From positions 1 to 64,000 of the forward strand of contig JAFASQ010000352.1 in the NCBI GenBank assembly GCA_019244395.1: a stretch of 64,000 nt of DNA, written 5' to 3'. Positions 1-8,179 of this stretch are shown in pieces; within the stretch, counting starts at the first letter, position 1; the number at the start of each line of letters is the position of its first letter. The notes under the pieces were generated by a model that ran no database searches, was not told the DNA's origin, and saw only the letters and a program-made list of their open reading frames with translations. A program made the translations under genes and the position numbers. Source of the DNA: Solirubrobacterales bacterium. GTDB lineage: Bacteria > Actinomycetota > Thermoleophilia > Solirubrobacterales > Solirubrobacteraceae.

Positions 1-158
1 GACCTCGGGGGCGATACACCCCGGACCGGCGCCGACACGCGGACGGCGCCGGCGGACGCGGACGGCGCCGGCGGACGCGGACGGGCGCGGCAGACGCGCC
101 GACGAACGCCCCCGCCACCGCGCCACCGCCCCCGCCACCGCGCCACCGCGCCACCGCG
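1..158. repeat. GC-rich short tandem repeats
   Basis: A 19-bp unit (GGACGGCGCCGGCGGACGC) is repeated at about 41-59 and 60-78, with a partial third copy. It is followed by iterations of GCCACCGC up to the end of the LysR gene. No plausible gene lies here. Several other intergenic gaps in the window carry similar arrays with different units. Confidence 0.8.
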
Positions 159-1091
159 TCACCGCCCGAACTGCGCCCGCAGCGCCGCGCTCAGCGCCCC
201 CGCCGCCTCGGCCAGATCCCGCCGGCGCGGGTGACACAGCGCCACCGTTCGCGGCGTCAGCACGTCCGGTGGCGCGAGCCAGGTCAGCGACGGATCGATG
301 GCACGCGAGGCCGCCAGCCGCCCCACGCAGGCATGACCAAGGCCGGCCGCGACCAGGCGCTGCAGGGCCAGGTTGTCGTCCGTGCGGTACACGACGTGAG
401 GCTCGATGCCGCGCCGGCGCCAGGCCGCCTCGAGCTCTCCCTGGATCTCCCAGCGCGAAGTCCACGCCACCACGTCGGCGCCGTCCAGCATCTCGAAGCT
501 GGGCCGCTCCACCTCTGCCAGCGCGCTGTCGCGCCGCGTCAAGACGACCCACGGATCGTCGAACAGCCGGATCAGCTCGACCCGGTCGTCCGGCTGCTGG
601 TTGATGGTGATGGCCAGATCGAGTCGACCCCCGGCGAGCCAATCGACCAGACGAGGGTCGTCGTCGGTTTCCGTCAGCACGACCTCGATCCCCGGCCACT
701 CCTCGCGCAGGAGCTGGAGCGCCGCCGGCAGGAGCTCGGCCGCCGCCGTCTGGAACAGCCCCACGCGCACGATCGTGCGCTCCGGGCGCAAGGTCCCGCG
801 GACGCTTGCGTCGAGCGCATGCAGTTCGGTGAGCACCCGGCGCGCGTGCCGGTAGGCGGCCTCTCCCGCCGGCGTTAGCGAGACGTGCCCGCGACCGCCG
901 GGACGATCAAACAGCGACGTTCCCAGCGCCCGTTCGAGCTCGGCAATCTGATGCGAGACCGCGGACTGCGTGTACCCCAGCTGGGCAGCCGCGGCACGGA
1001 ACGAGCCGCGGTCCGCAACCGCGACCACCGCCCGCAGACCCCGCAGATCCACCCGAGTTTCGATCGATTCTGTCGATCGTTGCACATGCAC
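159..1091 (-). CDS. LysR-family transcriptional regulator
   Basis: A 310-aa cytoplasmic DNA-binding regulator. The N-terminal winged helix-turn-helix (about residues 17-75) contains the typical stretch FRAAAAQLGYTQSAVSHQI, followed by a periplasmic-binding-protein-like effector domain that normally senses a small molecule. The start is GTG at 1091; a second in-frame GTG two codons later is equally possible. It is divergent from an MFS exporter, the classic arrangement for a LysR regulator controlling its neighbour. An inverted repeat fitting the T-N11-A LysR box lies just upstream of the start. The effector is not predictable. Family assignment is secure and the target is inferred. Confidence 0.93.
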   Translation of the reverse strand: MHVQRSTESIETRVDLRGLRAVVAVADRGSFRAAAAQLGYTQSAVSHQIAELERALGTSLFDRPGGRGHVSLTPAGEAAYRHARRVLTELHALDASVRGTLRPERTIVRVGLFQTAAAELLPAALQLLREEWPGIEVVLTETDDDPRLVDWLAGGRLDLAITINQQPDDRVELIRLFDDPWVVLTRRDSALAEVERPSFEMLDGADVVAWTSRWEIQGELEAAWRRRGIEPHVVYRTDDNLALQRLVAAGLGHACVGRLAASRAIDPSLTWLAPPDVLTPRTVALCHPRRRDLAEAAGALSAALRAQFGR

Positions 1092-1092
1092 A

Positions 1093-1137
1093 CTTTCATT
1101 TTTCGAAAGACAGGTTGCATCTTATCCTCGAACTGTG
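1093..1137 (+). promoter_or_regulatory. LysR box and -10 between lysR and MFS gene
   Basis: CTTTC-N7-GAAAG (1093-1109) is an inverted repeat that satisfies the LysR T-N11-A rule and sits directly upstream of the LysR start. TATCCT (1123-1128) is a good actinobacterial -10 hexamer and lies 6 nt before an in-frame GTG (1135) of the MFS reading frame. I see no convincing -35. Operator role is inferred from position. Confidence 0.45.
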
Positions 1138-1260
1138 GCCGATTTCCACCCGTCCCGCCGCTGGCGTGCGAATCGCAGCCGAGGCGAGCACGCGCTAGCG
1201 CGGGTGACCCGCGCCAGCCGGCGCGCCACCCATAGCCCCGCCCATCATCCCGAGACCTGC

Positions 1261-2529
1261 GTGACTGGCCGTCCGACCCCGGGGGCCACGGCCCCAGCCA
1301 GGCACGCGCCGACCCTGCTGGCGCCCCTCCTGCACGCGCTGTTCTTCGTCGCCGCCGCCACCCAGAGCGCGATCGTCCCGTTGCTGCCCCGGCTCAGCCA
1401 CACCTACGGTCTTTCCACGTCGGCCGGCGCGCTGCTCCTCGCCGCGCCCGGCCTGGCCACGCTGGCGGTCTCGATGCCGGCCGGCGCGCTCGCCGACCGC
1501 CTCGGAGCCCGGCGCGTCACGATCGCCGCCACCGCCCTGATGGCCGCCGCGGCAACCGCCCAGGCGGCGCCGTCCTACGTCCTGCTGATGGCGGGCCGTC
1601 TCGCGTTCGGGCTGGCCTTCGGCATCGTGTGGACGAGCGGCGTTGCCTGGATGTCCGGCTCCCACAGCGAGTCCGGTTCGCCGCGGCTGGGCGCGGTGGC
1701 CACGAGCGCGGCCGTGGGGATGGTCGCGGGACCCGCGATCGGCGGCCTCCTGGCCGACCAATTCGGCCTCTCGGTCCCGTTCCTGGTCGTGGCCGCGCTC
1801 GCCGGCGCCCTGACGATCGCGCTGAAATGGCAGCCGGACGCCACGAGCCGCGAAGCGAACCATCGCCGCGATACCTCACTGCGGGCGCTCGCTCGTCTCG
1901 CGCCCAACCAACCCGGCGTCGTCACCGGGGCTGCGGTGCTTGCGATCAGCGGCGCGGTAAGCGGCGTCATCCAGCTGCTGGTGCCGCTCGAGCTGCATCA
2001 TGCGGGCTTTTCCGCCGGCACCACCGGCGTTGCATTCTCGGGCGCGGCAGGCGTGTACATCGTGGTCAGCGCCTTCGTCGTCAAGCTCGGCCGGCGGGCC
2101 ACCACGCTCGCCGCGGCGGCGCTGGCCGCTCTCGCGCTCTCGCTGTTTCTGCTCCCGGCCGCGCTGAGCACCGGCGCGGCCCTCCTGGTCGCGGTGCTCG
2201 TCGCCTCCACCGCTCCGCGCGCCGTGGTCAGTACGGTCGCCTATCCGCTGGCCACCGACTCGGCGGCACGCGGCGGGCTGGCCGACGGCCTCGTCATCGG
2301 CCTGCTCAACGGGACCTGGGCCGCCGGCCTGGTGCTTGCCCCGCTGCTGGCGGGCGCCGTCGACCAGGCCGCTGGGCCGGGGCCGGCCTACCTGGTCGCG
2401 GTCGTGCCCGGCGTCCTCGGCGCACTGTGGCTGCTGCGCCGCCGCCCCCGGCGCGAAGACGCGCCCGCAACGGCCGAGACGTCCGAATCGCCCACGGCCG
2501 ACCACGACCTCGCGCCCGCGACCGCCTGA
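1261..2529 (+). CDS. MFS transporter (12-TM drug-efflux type)
   Basis: A membrane permease of the major facilitator superfamily, probably a proton-driven exporter. The loop after TM2 carries the MFS signature (GALADRLGARRV), and alternating hydrophobic segments fill the rest. The start is uncertain: GTG 1261 gives 422 aa with TM1 about 15 residues in, the normal layout. The frame is open further upstream, with GTG at 1204 and GTG 1135, the latter 6 nt after a -10-like TATCCT and so possibly a leaderless start with a 42-residue Arg-rich extension. It is divergent from the LysR gene, which probably controls it. The C-terminus is Ala/Thr/Glu-rich. The substrate is unknown. Confidence 0.9.
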   Translation: MTGRPTPGATAPARHAPTLLAPLLHALFFVAAATQSAIVPLLPRLSHTYGLSTSAGALLLAAPGLATLAVSMPAGALADRLGARRVTIAATALMAAAATAQAAPSYVLLMAGRLAFGLAFGIVWTSGVAWMSGSHSESGSPRLGAVATSAAVGMVAGPAIGGLLADQFGLSVPFLVVAALAGALTIALKWQPDATSREANHRRDTSLRALARLAPNQPGVVTGAAVLAISGAVSGVIQLLVPLELHHAGFSAGTTGVAFSGAAGVYIVVSAFVVKLGRRATTLAAAALAALALSLFLLPAALSTGAALLVAVLVASTAPRAVVSTVAYPLATDSAARGGLADGLVIGLLNGTWAAGLVLAPLLAGAVDQAAGPGPAYLVAVVPGVLGALWLLRRRPRREDAPATAETSESPTADHDLAPATA

Positions 2530-2612
2530 CCTCGCGAACCGCGATCTCCTGACCTCGCGACCCGCGACCGCCTGACCTCGCGCCCGCGACCGCCTGACCG
2601 CGCGACCCGCGA
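2517..2612. repeat. 23-25 bp tandem repeat
   Basis: About four imperfect copies of GACCTCGCGACCCGCGACCGCCT begin inside the last codons and stop codon of the MFS gene and fill the gap to the convergent choline sulfatase gene. No function is apparent. Confidence 0.75.
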
Positions 2613-2619
2613 CCGCTGG

Positions 2620-4170
2620 CTAGCGCGCCTCGAGCCGCCCGCGCCGCTGCAGGTCGTACAGGTCTTCGCGCGTGCGCACGTATTGCATCGAGGCGTCGAC
2701 GTGGGGTTGGTAGTCCCAGGCCAGCACCTCGCCGGTCGACAGCGCGCCCGCCACCACCCGCCGCTCGCGCTGGCTCTCGAGCACCCGGCGCTCGATGTCG
2801 GGCAAATCGAGACGACGCTCCAGCTCGCCCCGCAGGCGGCGAACCACCGGAGCACCCTCGGCCGCGTCGGCCAGGTTCACGAGCTCGAGCGGATCCCGAG
2901 ACAGATCAAACAGCTGGTCCGGATCGCCTCGGCACACGATCAGCTTGTAGCGTTCGTCGCGGATCATCGCCGCCGGCGCGTTCACCCCTTCGGCGTGGTA
3001 CTCGCAGATCACCGCCCCGCGCCCCGCGCCCCGCGCGCCGCCCGCGCCCGAATCGACCACCGCCGAGACCAAGCTCGACCCATCCCACCCGCACGGCGCA
3101 GCCGAGTCGCCGGCCAGCCCGATTAGCGTCGGCGCCACATCCACCAGCGACACCGGCTCCGCCACCCGCCGGCCCGCCCCCGAGCCCCCGGCAAGCCTCA
3201 CGAACAGCGGCACCCGCGCCGCCGGCTCGAGGAACGACATCTTGTACCAGAGCCCCCGCTCGCCCAAAAACTCCCCGTGATCGGCGGTGAACACGATCAC
3301 GGTGTCCTCGTCGAATCCGCATTCCCGGAGCGCCGAGAGCACGGAACCGATCCGCTCGTCGACGTAGCTGATCGCGGCGTAGTACCCGTGCCGCGCACGC
3401 CGCACGTCCTCATCACCAAGTGTCACATCGTCGATCCCGGACATAACCCGCAACCGCCGGCTGTGCGGATCCGTCTCATCCCAGGACAGCATCGGCACGG
3501 CCGGCAAATCGATGGCAGCCGCGTCATACAGGTCCCAATAACGACCCGGGACCTCCCACGGATCGTGCGGGTTGGTGAACGATGCCACGAGCAGAAACGG
3601 CCGGTCGTCCCCCGAGCGCGCCATGTCGTGCAGCTCCCGCACGGCGTGGAACGCCACCTCGTCGTCGTAGTCGGTCTGCAGGCTGGCCACGGTCCGCGCC
3701 GGTTCCAGCACGCTCGCCACCGAGTGGTACCAGGGCAGCCGGTCCGCCACCGGCCGCGTCCAATCCGGCGTCCAGTCGAACCCCGAGGGATACACGTCCG
3801 TGGTCAGCCGCCGCTCAAAGCCGTGCAGCTGGTCGGGCCCGACGAAGTGCATCTTGCCCGCCAGGCACGTCCGGTACCCCGCCGCCCGCAACACATGAAC
3901 AAACGTCGGGAGCGACGCCCTGAGCTCGGCCGCGTTGTCCCACACCGAAACCGCCGAGGCAAAGCGTCCGCACAGCATCGCCGCCCGCGACGGCGCGCAC
4001 AGCGGCGATGCGCAGTACGCGGCGTCGAACACGACACTGCGAGCGGCCAGCGCCCCCAACGCCGGCGCACGAACCACCGAAGCCCCATACGCGGGCAGCC
4101 ACTGGGCCGCTAGCTGGTCGACCATGATCAGCAGCACGTTCGGGCGCGCGGAACCGGTCACCCGCGGCAT
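2620..4170 (-). CDS. betC: choline-sulfatase
   Basis: A 516-aa type I sulfatase that hydrolyses choline-O-sulfate to choline and sulfate. Cys58 in CAPSR is the C-x-P-S-R site normally oxidised to formylglycine; VDQ (about residues 17-19) supplies metal ligands and FTADHGEF is the conserved Asp-His motif. The C-terminal stretch with WDYQPHVDAS is typical of the choline-sulfatase C-terminal domain rather than aryl sulfatases. No signal peptide is visible, so it is cytoplasmic. Its start lies next to the ECF-type promoter of the divergent YCII/sigma operon. No bet genes flank it, but a carnitine operon lies 3 kb away, suggesting a wider taste for quaternary amines (inference). Confidence 0.9.
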   Translation of the reverse strand: MPRVTGSARPNVLLIMVDQLAAQWLPAYGASVVRAPALGALAARSVVFDAAYCASPLCAPSRAAMLCGRFASAVSVWDNAAELRASLPTFVHVLRAAGYRTCLAGKMHFVGPDQLHGFERRLTTDVYPSGFDWTPDWTRPVADRLPWYHSVASVLEPARTVASLQTDYDDEVAFHAVRELHDMARSGDDRPFLLVASFTNPHDPWEVPGRYWDLYDAAAIDLPAVPMLSWDETDPHSRRLRVMSGIDDVTLGDEDVRRARHGYYAAISYVDERIGSVLSALRECGFDEDTVIVFTADHGEFLGERGLWYKMSFLEPAARVPLFVRLAGGSGAGRRVAEPVSLVDVAPTLIGLAGDSAAPCGWDGSSLVSAVVDSGAGGARGAGRGAVICEYHAEGVNAPAAMIRDERYKLIVCRGDPDQLFDLSRDPLELVNLADAAEGAPVVRRLRGELERRLDLPDIERRVLESQRERRVVAGALSTGEVLAWDYQPHVDASMQYVRTREDLYDLQRRGRLEAR

Positions 4171-4174
4171 CGTA

Positions 4175-4203
4175 TGTCCCCCGCGAGCATCCCCGTTCGT
4201 CGT
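4175..4203 (+). promoter_or_regulatory. ECF-type promoter upstream of YCII/sigma operon
   Basis: TGTCCC (4175-4180), 17 nt, then CGTC (4198-4201) has the look of an ECF -35/-10 pair. The same TGTCCCC...CCCGTTCGTCGT block with identical spacing occurs at 5796-5824 upstream of the DHA2 exporter, and CGACAA-N-CC is also conserved just downstream (4209-4217). This implies autoregulation by the adjacent ECF42-type sigma factor. From memory, published ECF42 targets also use a TGTC-type -35 and a CG-rich -10. Confidence 0.65.
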
Positions 4204-4240
4204 AGGACCGACAATCCACCCTCTCCACAGGAGGATCGAT

Positions 4241-4582
4241 ATGAAGTACGCGGTTCTTATCTACGCCGAGCCGGACGCCCATGAGGCGGTGGGCGAGGAA
4301 GGCTTCCGGTCGATGTTCCAGGAGTACATGGCCCTGACCGAGGACCCGCGCTGCCTGGCCAACGGGCAGCTGCAGCCGGTGGAGACCGCCACCACGATCC
4401 GAGTGCAGGATGGCCGCACTCTGACCACCGACGGCCCGTTCGCCGACACCAAGGAGGTGCTCGGCGGCTACTACATCATCGAGGCCGCCAACCTCGACGA
4501 GGCGATTGAGTTCGGCTCGCGTGTGCCGGCCGCCCGCATCAAAGGCGGCTCGATCGAGGTCCGGCCCCTCGTAGATCGCTAG
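4241..4582 (+). CDS. YCII-related DGPF-domain protein
   Basis: A 113-aa alpha/beta-barrel-like small protein of the YCII/DGPF family, with the diagnostic TTDGPFADTKEVLGGYY segment. Such proteins are the standard genomic partner of ECF42-group sigma factors, but their biochemical role is unsettled. The start is the ATG at 4241, preceded by CAGGAGGATCGAT (strong SD); the longer ORF in the track begins far upstream and is not supported. It is followed directly by the sigma gene (start 8 nt after this stop), so the two are co-translated. Confidence 0.9.
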   Translation: MKYAVLIYAEPDAHEAVGEEGFRSMFQEYMALTEDPRCLANGQLQPVETATTIRVQDGRTLTTDGPFADTKEVLGGYYIIEAANLDEAIEFGSRVPAARIKGGSIEVRPLVDR

Positions 4583-4590
4583 GAGCGTCG

Positions 4591-5772
4591 CTGCTCGACC
4601 AGGTCTTCCGCGACGAGTGGGGGCGGGTCCTCGCCTCGCTGGTCGGCTTCCTCGGTGACTTCGACCTCGCCGAGGAGGCCGCCCAGGAGGCGTTCGCCGC
4701 CGCCGCAGAGCGATGGCCGCGCGAGGGCATGCCCGCCAACCCGGGCGCCTGGCTCACCGTCACGGCCCGCAACCGCGCGATCGACCGGATCCGCCGCGAA
4801 CGCACGCTCGCCATCAAGACCCGCCAGCTCGAGGCCCTGGGGGCCACCGTGAACGAACCAGAACCAGAACCCGACACCGACACCGTGATCGATGACGAGC
4901 GCCTCGAGCTGATCTTCACCTGCTGCCATCCGGCGCTGGCGCTGGAGGGGCAGGTGGCCCTGACCCTGCGCGCGCTGGGCGGCCTGAGCACCGAGGAGAT
5001 CGCGCGCGCGTTCCTGGTCACCGAGGAGACCATGAAGCGGCGCCTCACCCGGGCCAAGACCAAGATCAAACAGGCCGGCATCCCGTTCCAAATCCCCGAT
5101 GCGCATCTGCTGCCCGACCGCCTGGATGCCGTGCTCGCGGTCGTCTACCTCATCTACAACGAGGGCTACTCGGGGCGCGTCGACCTGGCGGCGGAAGCCA
5201 TCCGGCTCTGCCGCCTCCTCGCGCAGCTCATGCCGGACGAGCCCGAGGTGCACGGGCTGCTCGCCCTGATGCTGATCCACCACGCCCGGCGCCACGCCCG
5301 CTTCGCAGGTCGCGAGCTCGTCCTGCTCGAGGACCAGGATCGCTCGCTCTGGGACGCGCAGGAGATCGCCACGGGGAGACGAACCCTGGACCGCGCCATC
5401 GCCCTGCGCGGTCGCGGCCCGTACGTGCTCCAGGCGGCGATCGCCTCGTTGCAGAGCGCAAACCCCATCGACTGGAGCCAGGTCGCCGCGCTCTACGGTC
5501 AACTCGCGCACACCACCGGCTCGCCCGTGGTCGAGCTCAACCGCGCGGTTGCCCTCGCCCAGGCGGGCCACACCGAGGACGCCCTGGTCCTCGTCGATCG
5601 CCTCCGAGACGAGCTCGGCGACTACCAGTACCTGCACTCGACCCGCGCCGAGCTGCTGCGCCGCCTCGGCCGCGCCGAGGAGGCCCGCGCCGCCTTCGAG
5701 CGGGCCCTCGCGCTCGCGCGCTCAGAGCCGGAGCGCCGCTTCCTCGAGCGGCGAATCTCCGAGCTCAAGTAA
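4591..5772 (+). CDS. ECF42-type RNA polymerase sigma factor with C-terminal TPR-like extension
   Basis: The ORF track begins at ATG 4729, but the reading frame is open upstream and encodes the missing part of sigma region 2 (LLDQVFRDEWGRVLASL...). An SD, AGGAG (4581-4585), overlaps the YCII stop codon and precedes a CTG at 4591 by 5 nt, giving 393 aa. I see no ATG, GTG or TTG at a suitable place, so CTG is the likely start. Region 4 contains the HTH stretch LGGLSTEEIARAFLVTEETMKRRL. The roughly 200-residue C-terminal extension with helical TPR-like repeats is typical of the ECF42 group, which lacks a classical anti-sigma factor. Likely targets are its own operon and the downstream exporter. 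Confidence 0.88.
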   Translation: MLDQVFRDEWGRVLASLVGFLGDFDLAEEAAQEAFAAAAERWPREGMPANPGAWLTVTARNRAIDRIRRERTLAIKTRQLEALGATVNEPEPEPDTDTVIDDERLELIFTCCHPALALEGQVALTLRALGGLSTEEIARAFLVTEETMKRRLTRAKTKIKQAGIPFQIPDAHLLPDRLDAVLAVVYLIYNEGYSGRVDLAAEAIRLCRLLAQLMPDEPEVHGLLALMLIHHARRHARFAGRELVLLEDQDRSLWDAQEIATGRRTLDRAIALRGRGPYVLQAAIASLQSANPIDWSQVAALYGQLAHTTGSPVVELNRAVALAQAGHTEDALVLVDRLRDELGDYQYLHSTRAELLRRLGRAEEARAAFERALALARSEPERRFLERRISELK

Positions 5773-5795
5773 CCCGCCCGATTCATCTCCGGCGG

Positions 5796-5824
5796 TGTCC
5801 CCTGAGCGGGCTCCCGTTCGTCGT
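5796..5824 (+). promoter_or_regulatory. ECF-type promoter upstream of DHA2 exporter
   Basis: TGTCCCC followed by CCCGTTCGTCGT reproduces the block at 4175-4203 base for base at the same internal distance. Surrounding bases mostly differ, apart from a shared CGACAA-N-CC block (5830-5838). The exporter is therefore probably a target of the sigma factor encoded immediately upstream. Confidence 0.65.
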
Positions 5825-5854
5825 CCCGACGACAACCCGTCCAAAGGAGGAGTG

Positions 5855-7291
5855 ATGTACCACCGCCGCAGCCCCGCCCGCCCGCCGAGACCGAGCCAGA
5901 CCTGGACGCTCGTGCTCGCCGGACTGGCCACCTTCATGACCGCGCTCGACACGCTCGTGGTCACCACCGCGCTGCCCGTCCTGCGCACCGACCTGCACGC
6001 GAGCCTGTCCGGCCTCGAGTGGACGGTCAACGCCTATAACCTGGCCTTCGCCTGCCTGCTCCTGACCGGCGCCGCGCTCGGCGACCGGTTCGGGCGCCGG
6101 CGCATGTTCTCGATCGGCCTCGGAGCCTTCACAGTCGCCTCGGCCGCGTCCGCGCTCGCCCCCACCGTGCAGGCGCTGGTGATCTCACGCGCCCTGCAGG
6201 GCGCCGGTGCCGCGATCGTGACCCCGCTCACGCTCACGCTGATCTCCGAGGCGTTCCCGGCCGAGAAGCGCGGAGCCGCGATCGGGATGTGGGGCGGTAT
6301 CGCCGGCCTGGCCGTGGCCGCCGGTCCCGTCATCGGCGGCGCGGTCGTGTCGGGCATCGACTGGCACTGGATCTTCTGGCTCAATGTCCCGATCGGCCTG
6401 GCCCTGATCCCCGCGGCGCGGACGCGCCTCACCGAGAGCTACGGCCCGCGTCCCCAGCTCGACCTGCCCGGACTCGCGCTCGCGCTCACCGGCGCGCTCG
6501 GACTGACCTGGGGCCTGGTGCGCGCCAACACGCTCGGCTGGACCAGCCCCGAAGTGCTCGCCACGATGATCGCCGGGGCGATCCTGGCCGGGGCGTTCGT
6601 GATCTGGGAGCGGCGGACCCCGAACCCGATGGTCCCGCCGGCGCTGTTCAAGTCGCGCTCGTTCAGCGCCGCCAACGGCGTCAGCTTCTTCATGTACGCG
6701 GGGCTGTTCGGCGCCGTGTTCCTCATGAGCCAGCTGCTCCAGACCGCGTTGGGCAACTCGCCCTTGGAGGCCGGGCTGCGGCTTCTGCCCTGGACCTTCC
6801 CGCCGATGATCATCGCCCCGGTCGCCGGCGCGCTGGCCCAGCGCTACGGCAACCGCCCGTTCATGGTCCTCGGCATGGCCATGCAGGCGGTCGGCCTCGC
6901 CTGGGTCGCCGCGATCGCCGCACCCGGCGTCGACTACCTCGAGCTCGGCGCCGCGTTCACCGTCGCCGGTATCGGCACCTCGCTCTGCTTCCCCACGGTG
7001 GCCGGAGCGATCATGACCGGCGTGCCGCTCCAGGAGGCCGGGGTCGCCTCCGGCGCCAACAGCGCGATCCGCGAGCTCGGCGGCGTGGCCGGCGTCGCGA
7101 TCCTCGCGTCGGTGTTCATCCACAACGGCGGCTACGCCGGCCCGCACGCGTTCATGCACGGCTTCACCCCCGCCGTGTGGGTCGCCGTGGGCCTATCGGC
7201 CGTCGGCATCGTCGCCGCCACGCTGACCGGCGGTCGGGCACATGCCGGCGTGGCGGTCGCTGCCCCGCAGCCGCAAGTCGCCTCAGCGTGA
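5855..7291 (+). CDS. DHA2-family MFS efflux transporter (14 TM)
   Basis: A 478-aa multidrug exporter of the EmrB/QacA type. TM1 carries FMTALDTLVVTTALP and the next loop GDRFGRRRMF (MFS motif A); the motif ALQGAGAAIVTPLTLTL is the DHA2 motif C region. The start is ATG 5855 after a perfect AAAGGAGG SD (5843-5850); the track's 580-aa ORF simply runs back through the sigma gene in another frame. It is placed with the YCII and ECF42 genes and shares their promoter motif, so it is probably induced by whatever triggers that sigma factor. It closely resembles the second DHA2 gene at 17.7 kb. Confidence 0.92.
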   Translation: MYHRRSPARPPRPSQTWTLVLAGLATFMTALDTLVVTTALPVLRTDLHASLSGLEWTVNAYNLAFACLLLTGAALGDRFGRRRMFSIGLGAFTVASAASALAPTVQALVISRALQGAGAAIVTPLTLTLISEAFPAEKRGAAIGMWGGIAGLAVAAGPVIGGAVVSGIDWHWIFWLNVPIGLALIPAARTRLTESYGPRPQLDLPGLALALTGALGLTWGLVRANTLGWTSPEVLATMIAGAILAGAFVIWERRTPNPMVPPALFKSRSFSAANGVSFFMYAGLFGAVFLMSQLLQTALGNSPLEAGLRLLPWTFPPMIIAPVAGALAQRYGNRPFMVLGMAMQAVGLAWVAAIAAPGVDYLELGAAFTVAGIGTSLCFPTVAGAIMTGVPLQEAGVASGANSAIRELGGVAGVAILASVFIHNGGYAGPHAFMHGFTPAVWVAVGLSAVGIVAATLTGGRAHAGVAVAAPQPQVASA

Positions 7292-7332
7292 CCTTTTGGG
7301 GCCTCGCTGCGCTCGGCATCCCTGGGACCGAA

Positions 7333-7358
7333 CCCGCCGGGCGTCCATGCCCGGCGGG
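7333..7358 (+). terminator. hairpin terminator after DHA2 exporter
   Basis: CCCGCCGGGC and GCCCGGCGGG form a perfect 10-bp stem with a 6-nt loop (GTCCAT). No T-run follows, as is common in high-GC actinobacteria. It lies 42 nt after the exporter stop codon and before the GntR promoter. Confidence 0.6.
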
Positions 7359-7399
7359 GCGGCCGCCACCACAACGCGCCGTCTTAACACAAGTGGCAC

Positions 7400-7437
7400 T
7401 TGACTCCGGCGGTTGTCTGCACGTAGGTTGTCGACAA
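7400..7437 (+). promoter_or_regulatory. promoter and GntR operator of the carnitine operon
   Basis: TTGACT (7400-7405) and TAGGTT (7424-7429) form a promoter with an 18-nt spacer. The perfect palindrome TTGTCGACAA (7428-7437) overlaps the -10 end and the expected transcription start; it fits the T-N-GT-N-AC-N-A pattern used by FadR-type GntR regulators. A second small palindrome, AAGTG-G-CACTT, overlaps the -35 at 7391-7401. Negative autoregulation by the first gene of the operon is the simplest reading. Confidence 0.6.
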
Positions 7438-7456
7438 TCGAGACGGAGAGACGCGG

Positions 7457-8179
7457 TTGCCGGCCGACACCCAAACCTGGGGCCTTACTGCCGTCGAGCG
7501 CCGTTCGACCACCGACCATGTGCTGGCCGAACTGCGCGCGGCGATCGTCGCGGGACGGATCGGACCGAATGAGCCGCTCCGGGAGTCGGCGCTGGCGCGC
7601 ACTCTCGGCACCGGACGGAGCGCGATCCGCGAGGCGATCCGCCAGCTCGTACAGGAGGATCTGGTCGAGTACCGGATCAACCGGGGGGCGTTCGTGCGCG
7701 TGCTCTCGGTGGATGACGCCGATGACGTGTACCTGGCGCGTGAGGCGATCGAAGTCAGCGCCGTGCGCCACGCCCTCGAGCGGGATCCTCCCTGGGATCT
7801 CGAGCCGCTCAGGGTCGCGCTCGAGCGGATCACCGCCGCGGCCGACGCCACGCCCGCCGACGAGCCGGCCGGCACCGAGCTGATCGCCGCCGACCTCAAC
7901 TTCCATCGCGAGATGGTTCGCCTTGCCGCGAGCCCCCGCCTCAGCCGCGCGCACGAGACGCTCGCCGCCGAGGCGCAGATGCTGATGCATCACCAGCCGG
8001 TCTACTCGCCGGTGAAGTACGCCGCCGACCACACGACCCTGCTCGACGCGATCACCCGGCGCGACCCCGCCGCGCCCGATCTGGTCCGCGACCACCTGCG
8101 GCTCTCGGCGACCCTGATCGCCGGGGAGATCGCTCGGCTCTCAGAAATCCCGGAGCTGGGCGAAGCGGTGATTCGATGA
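7457..8179 (+). CDS. GntR-family regulator, FadR/FCD subfamily
   Basis: A 240-aa repressor with an N-terminal winged helix (DHVLAELRAAIVAGRIGPNEPLRE... SAIREAIRQLVQEDLV, about 20-80) and an all-helical FCD ligand domain with metal-binding His residues (FHREMVRLA...). It starts at a TTG after GACGGAGAG. Its stop codon overlaps the ATG of the binding-protein gene (ATGA), making it the first cistron of the uptake/catabolic operon. The ligand is probably carnitine or a catabolite (inference). Confidence 0.92.
   Translation: MPADTQTWGLTAVERRSTTDHVLAELRAAIVAGRIGPNEPLRESALARTLGTGRSAIREAIRQLVQEDLVEYRINRGAFVRVLSVDDADDVYLAREAIEVSAVRHALERDPPWDLEPLRVALERITAAADATPADEPAGTELIAADLNFHREMVRLAASPRLSRAHETLAAEAQMLMHHQPVYSPVKYAADHTTLLDAITRRDPAAPDLVRDHLRLSATLIAGEIARLSEIPELGEAVIR

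Noticed and set aside
4579-5637. ORF 4579..5637 on the minus strand
   Set aside because: Antisense to the ECF42-type sigma factor; no recognisable domain.
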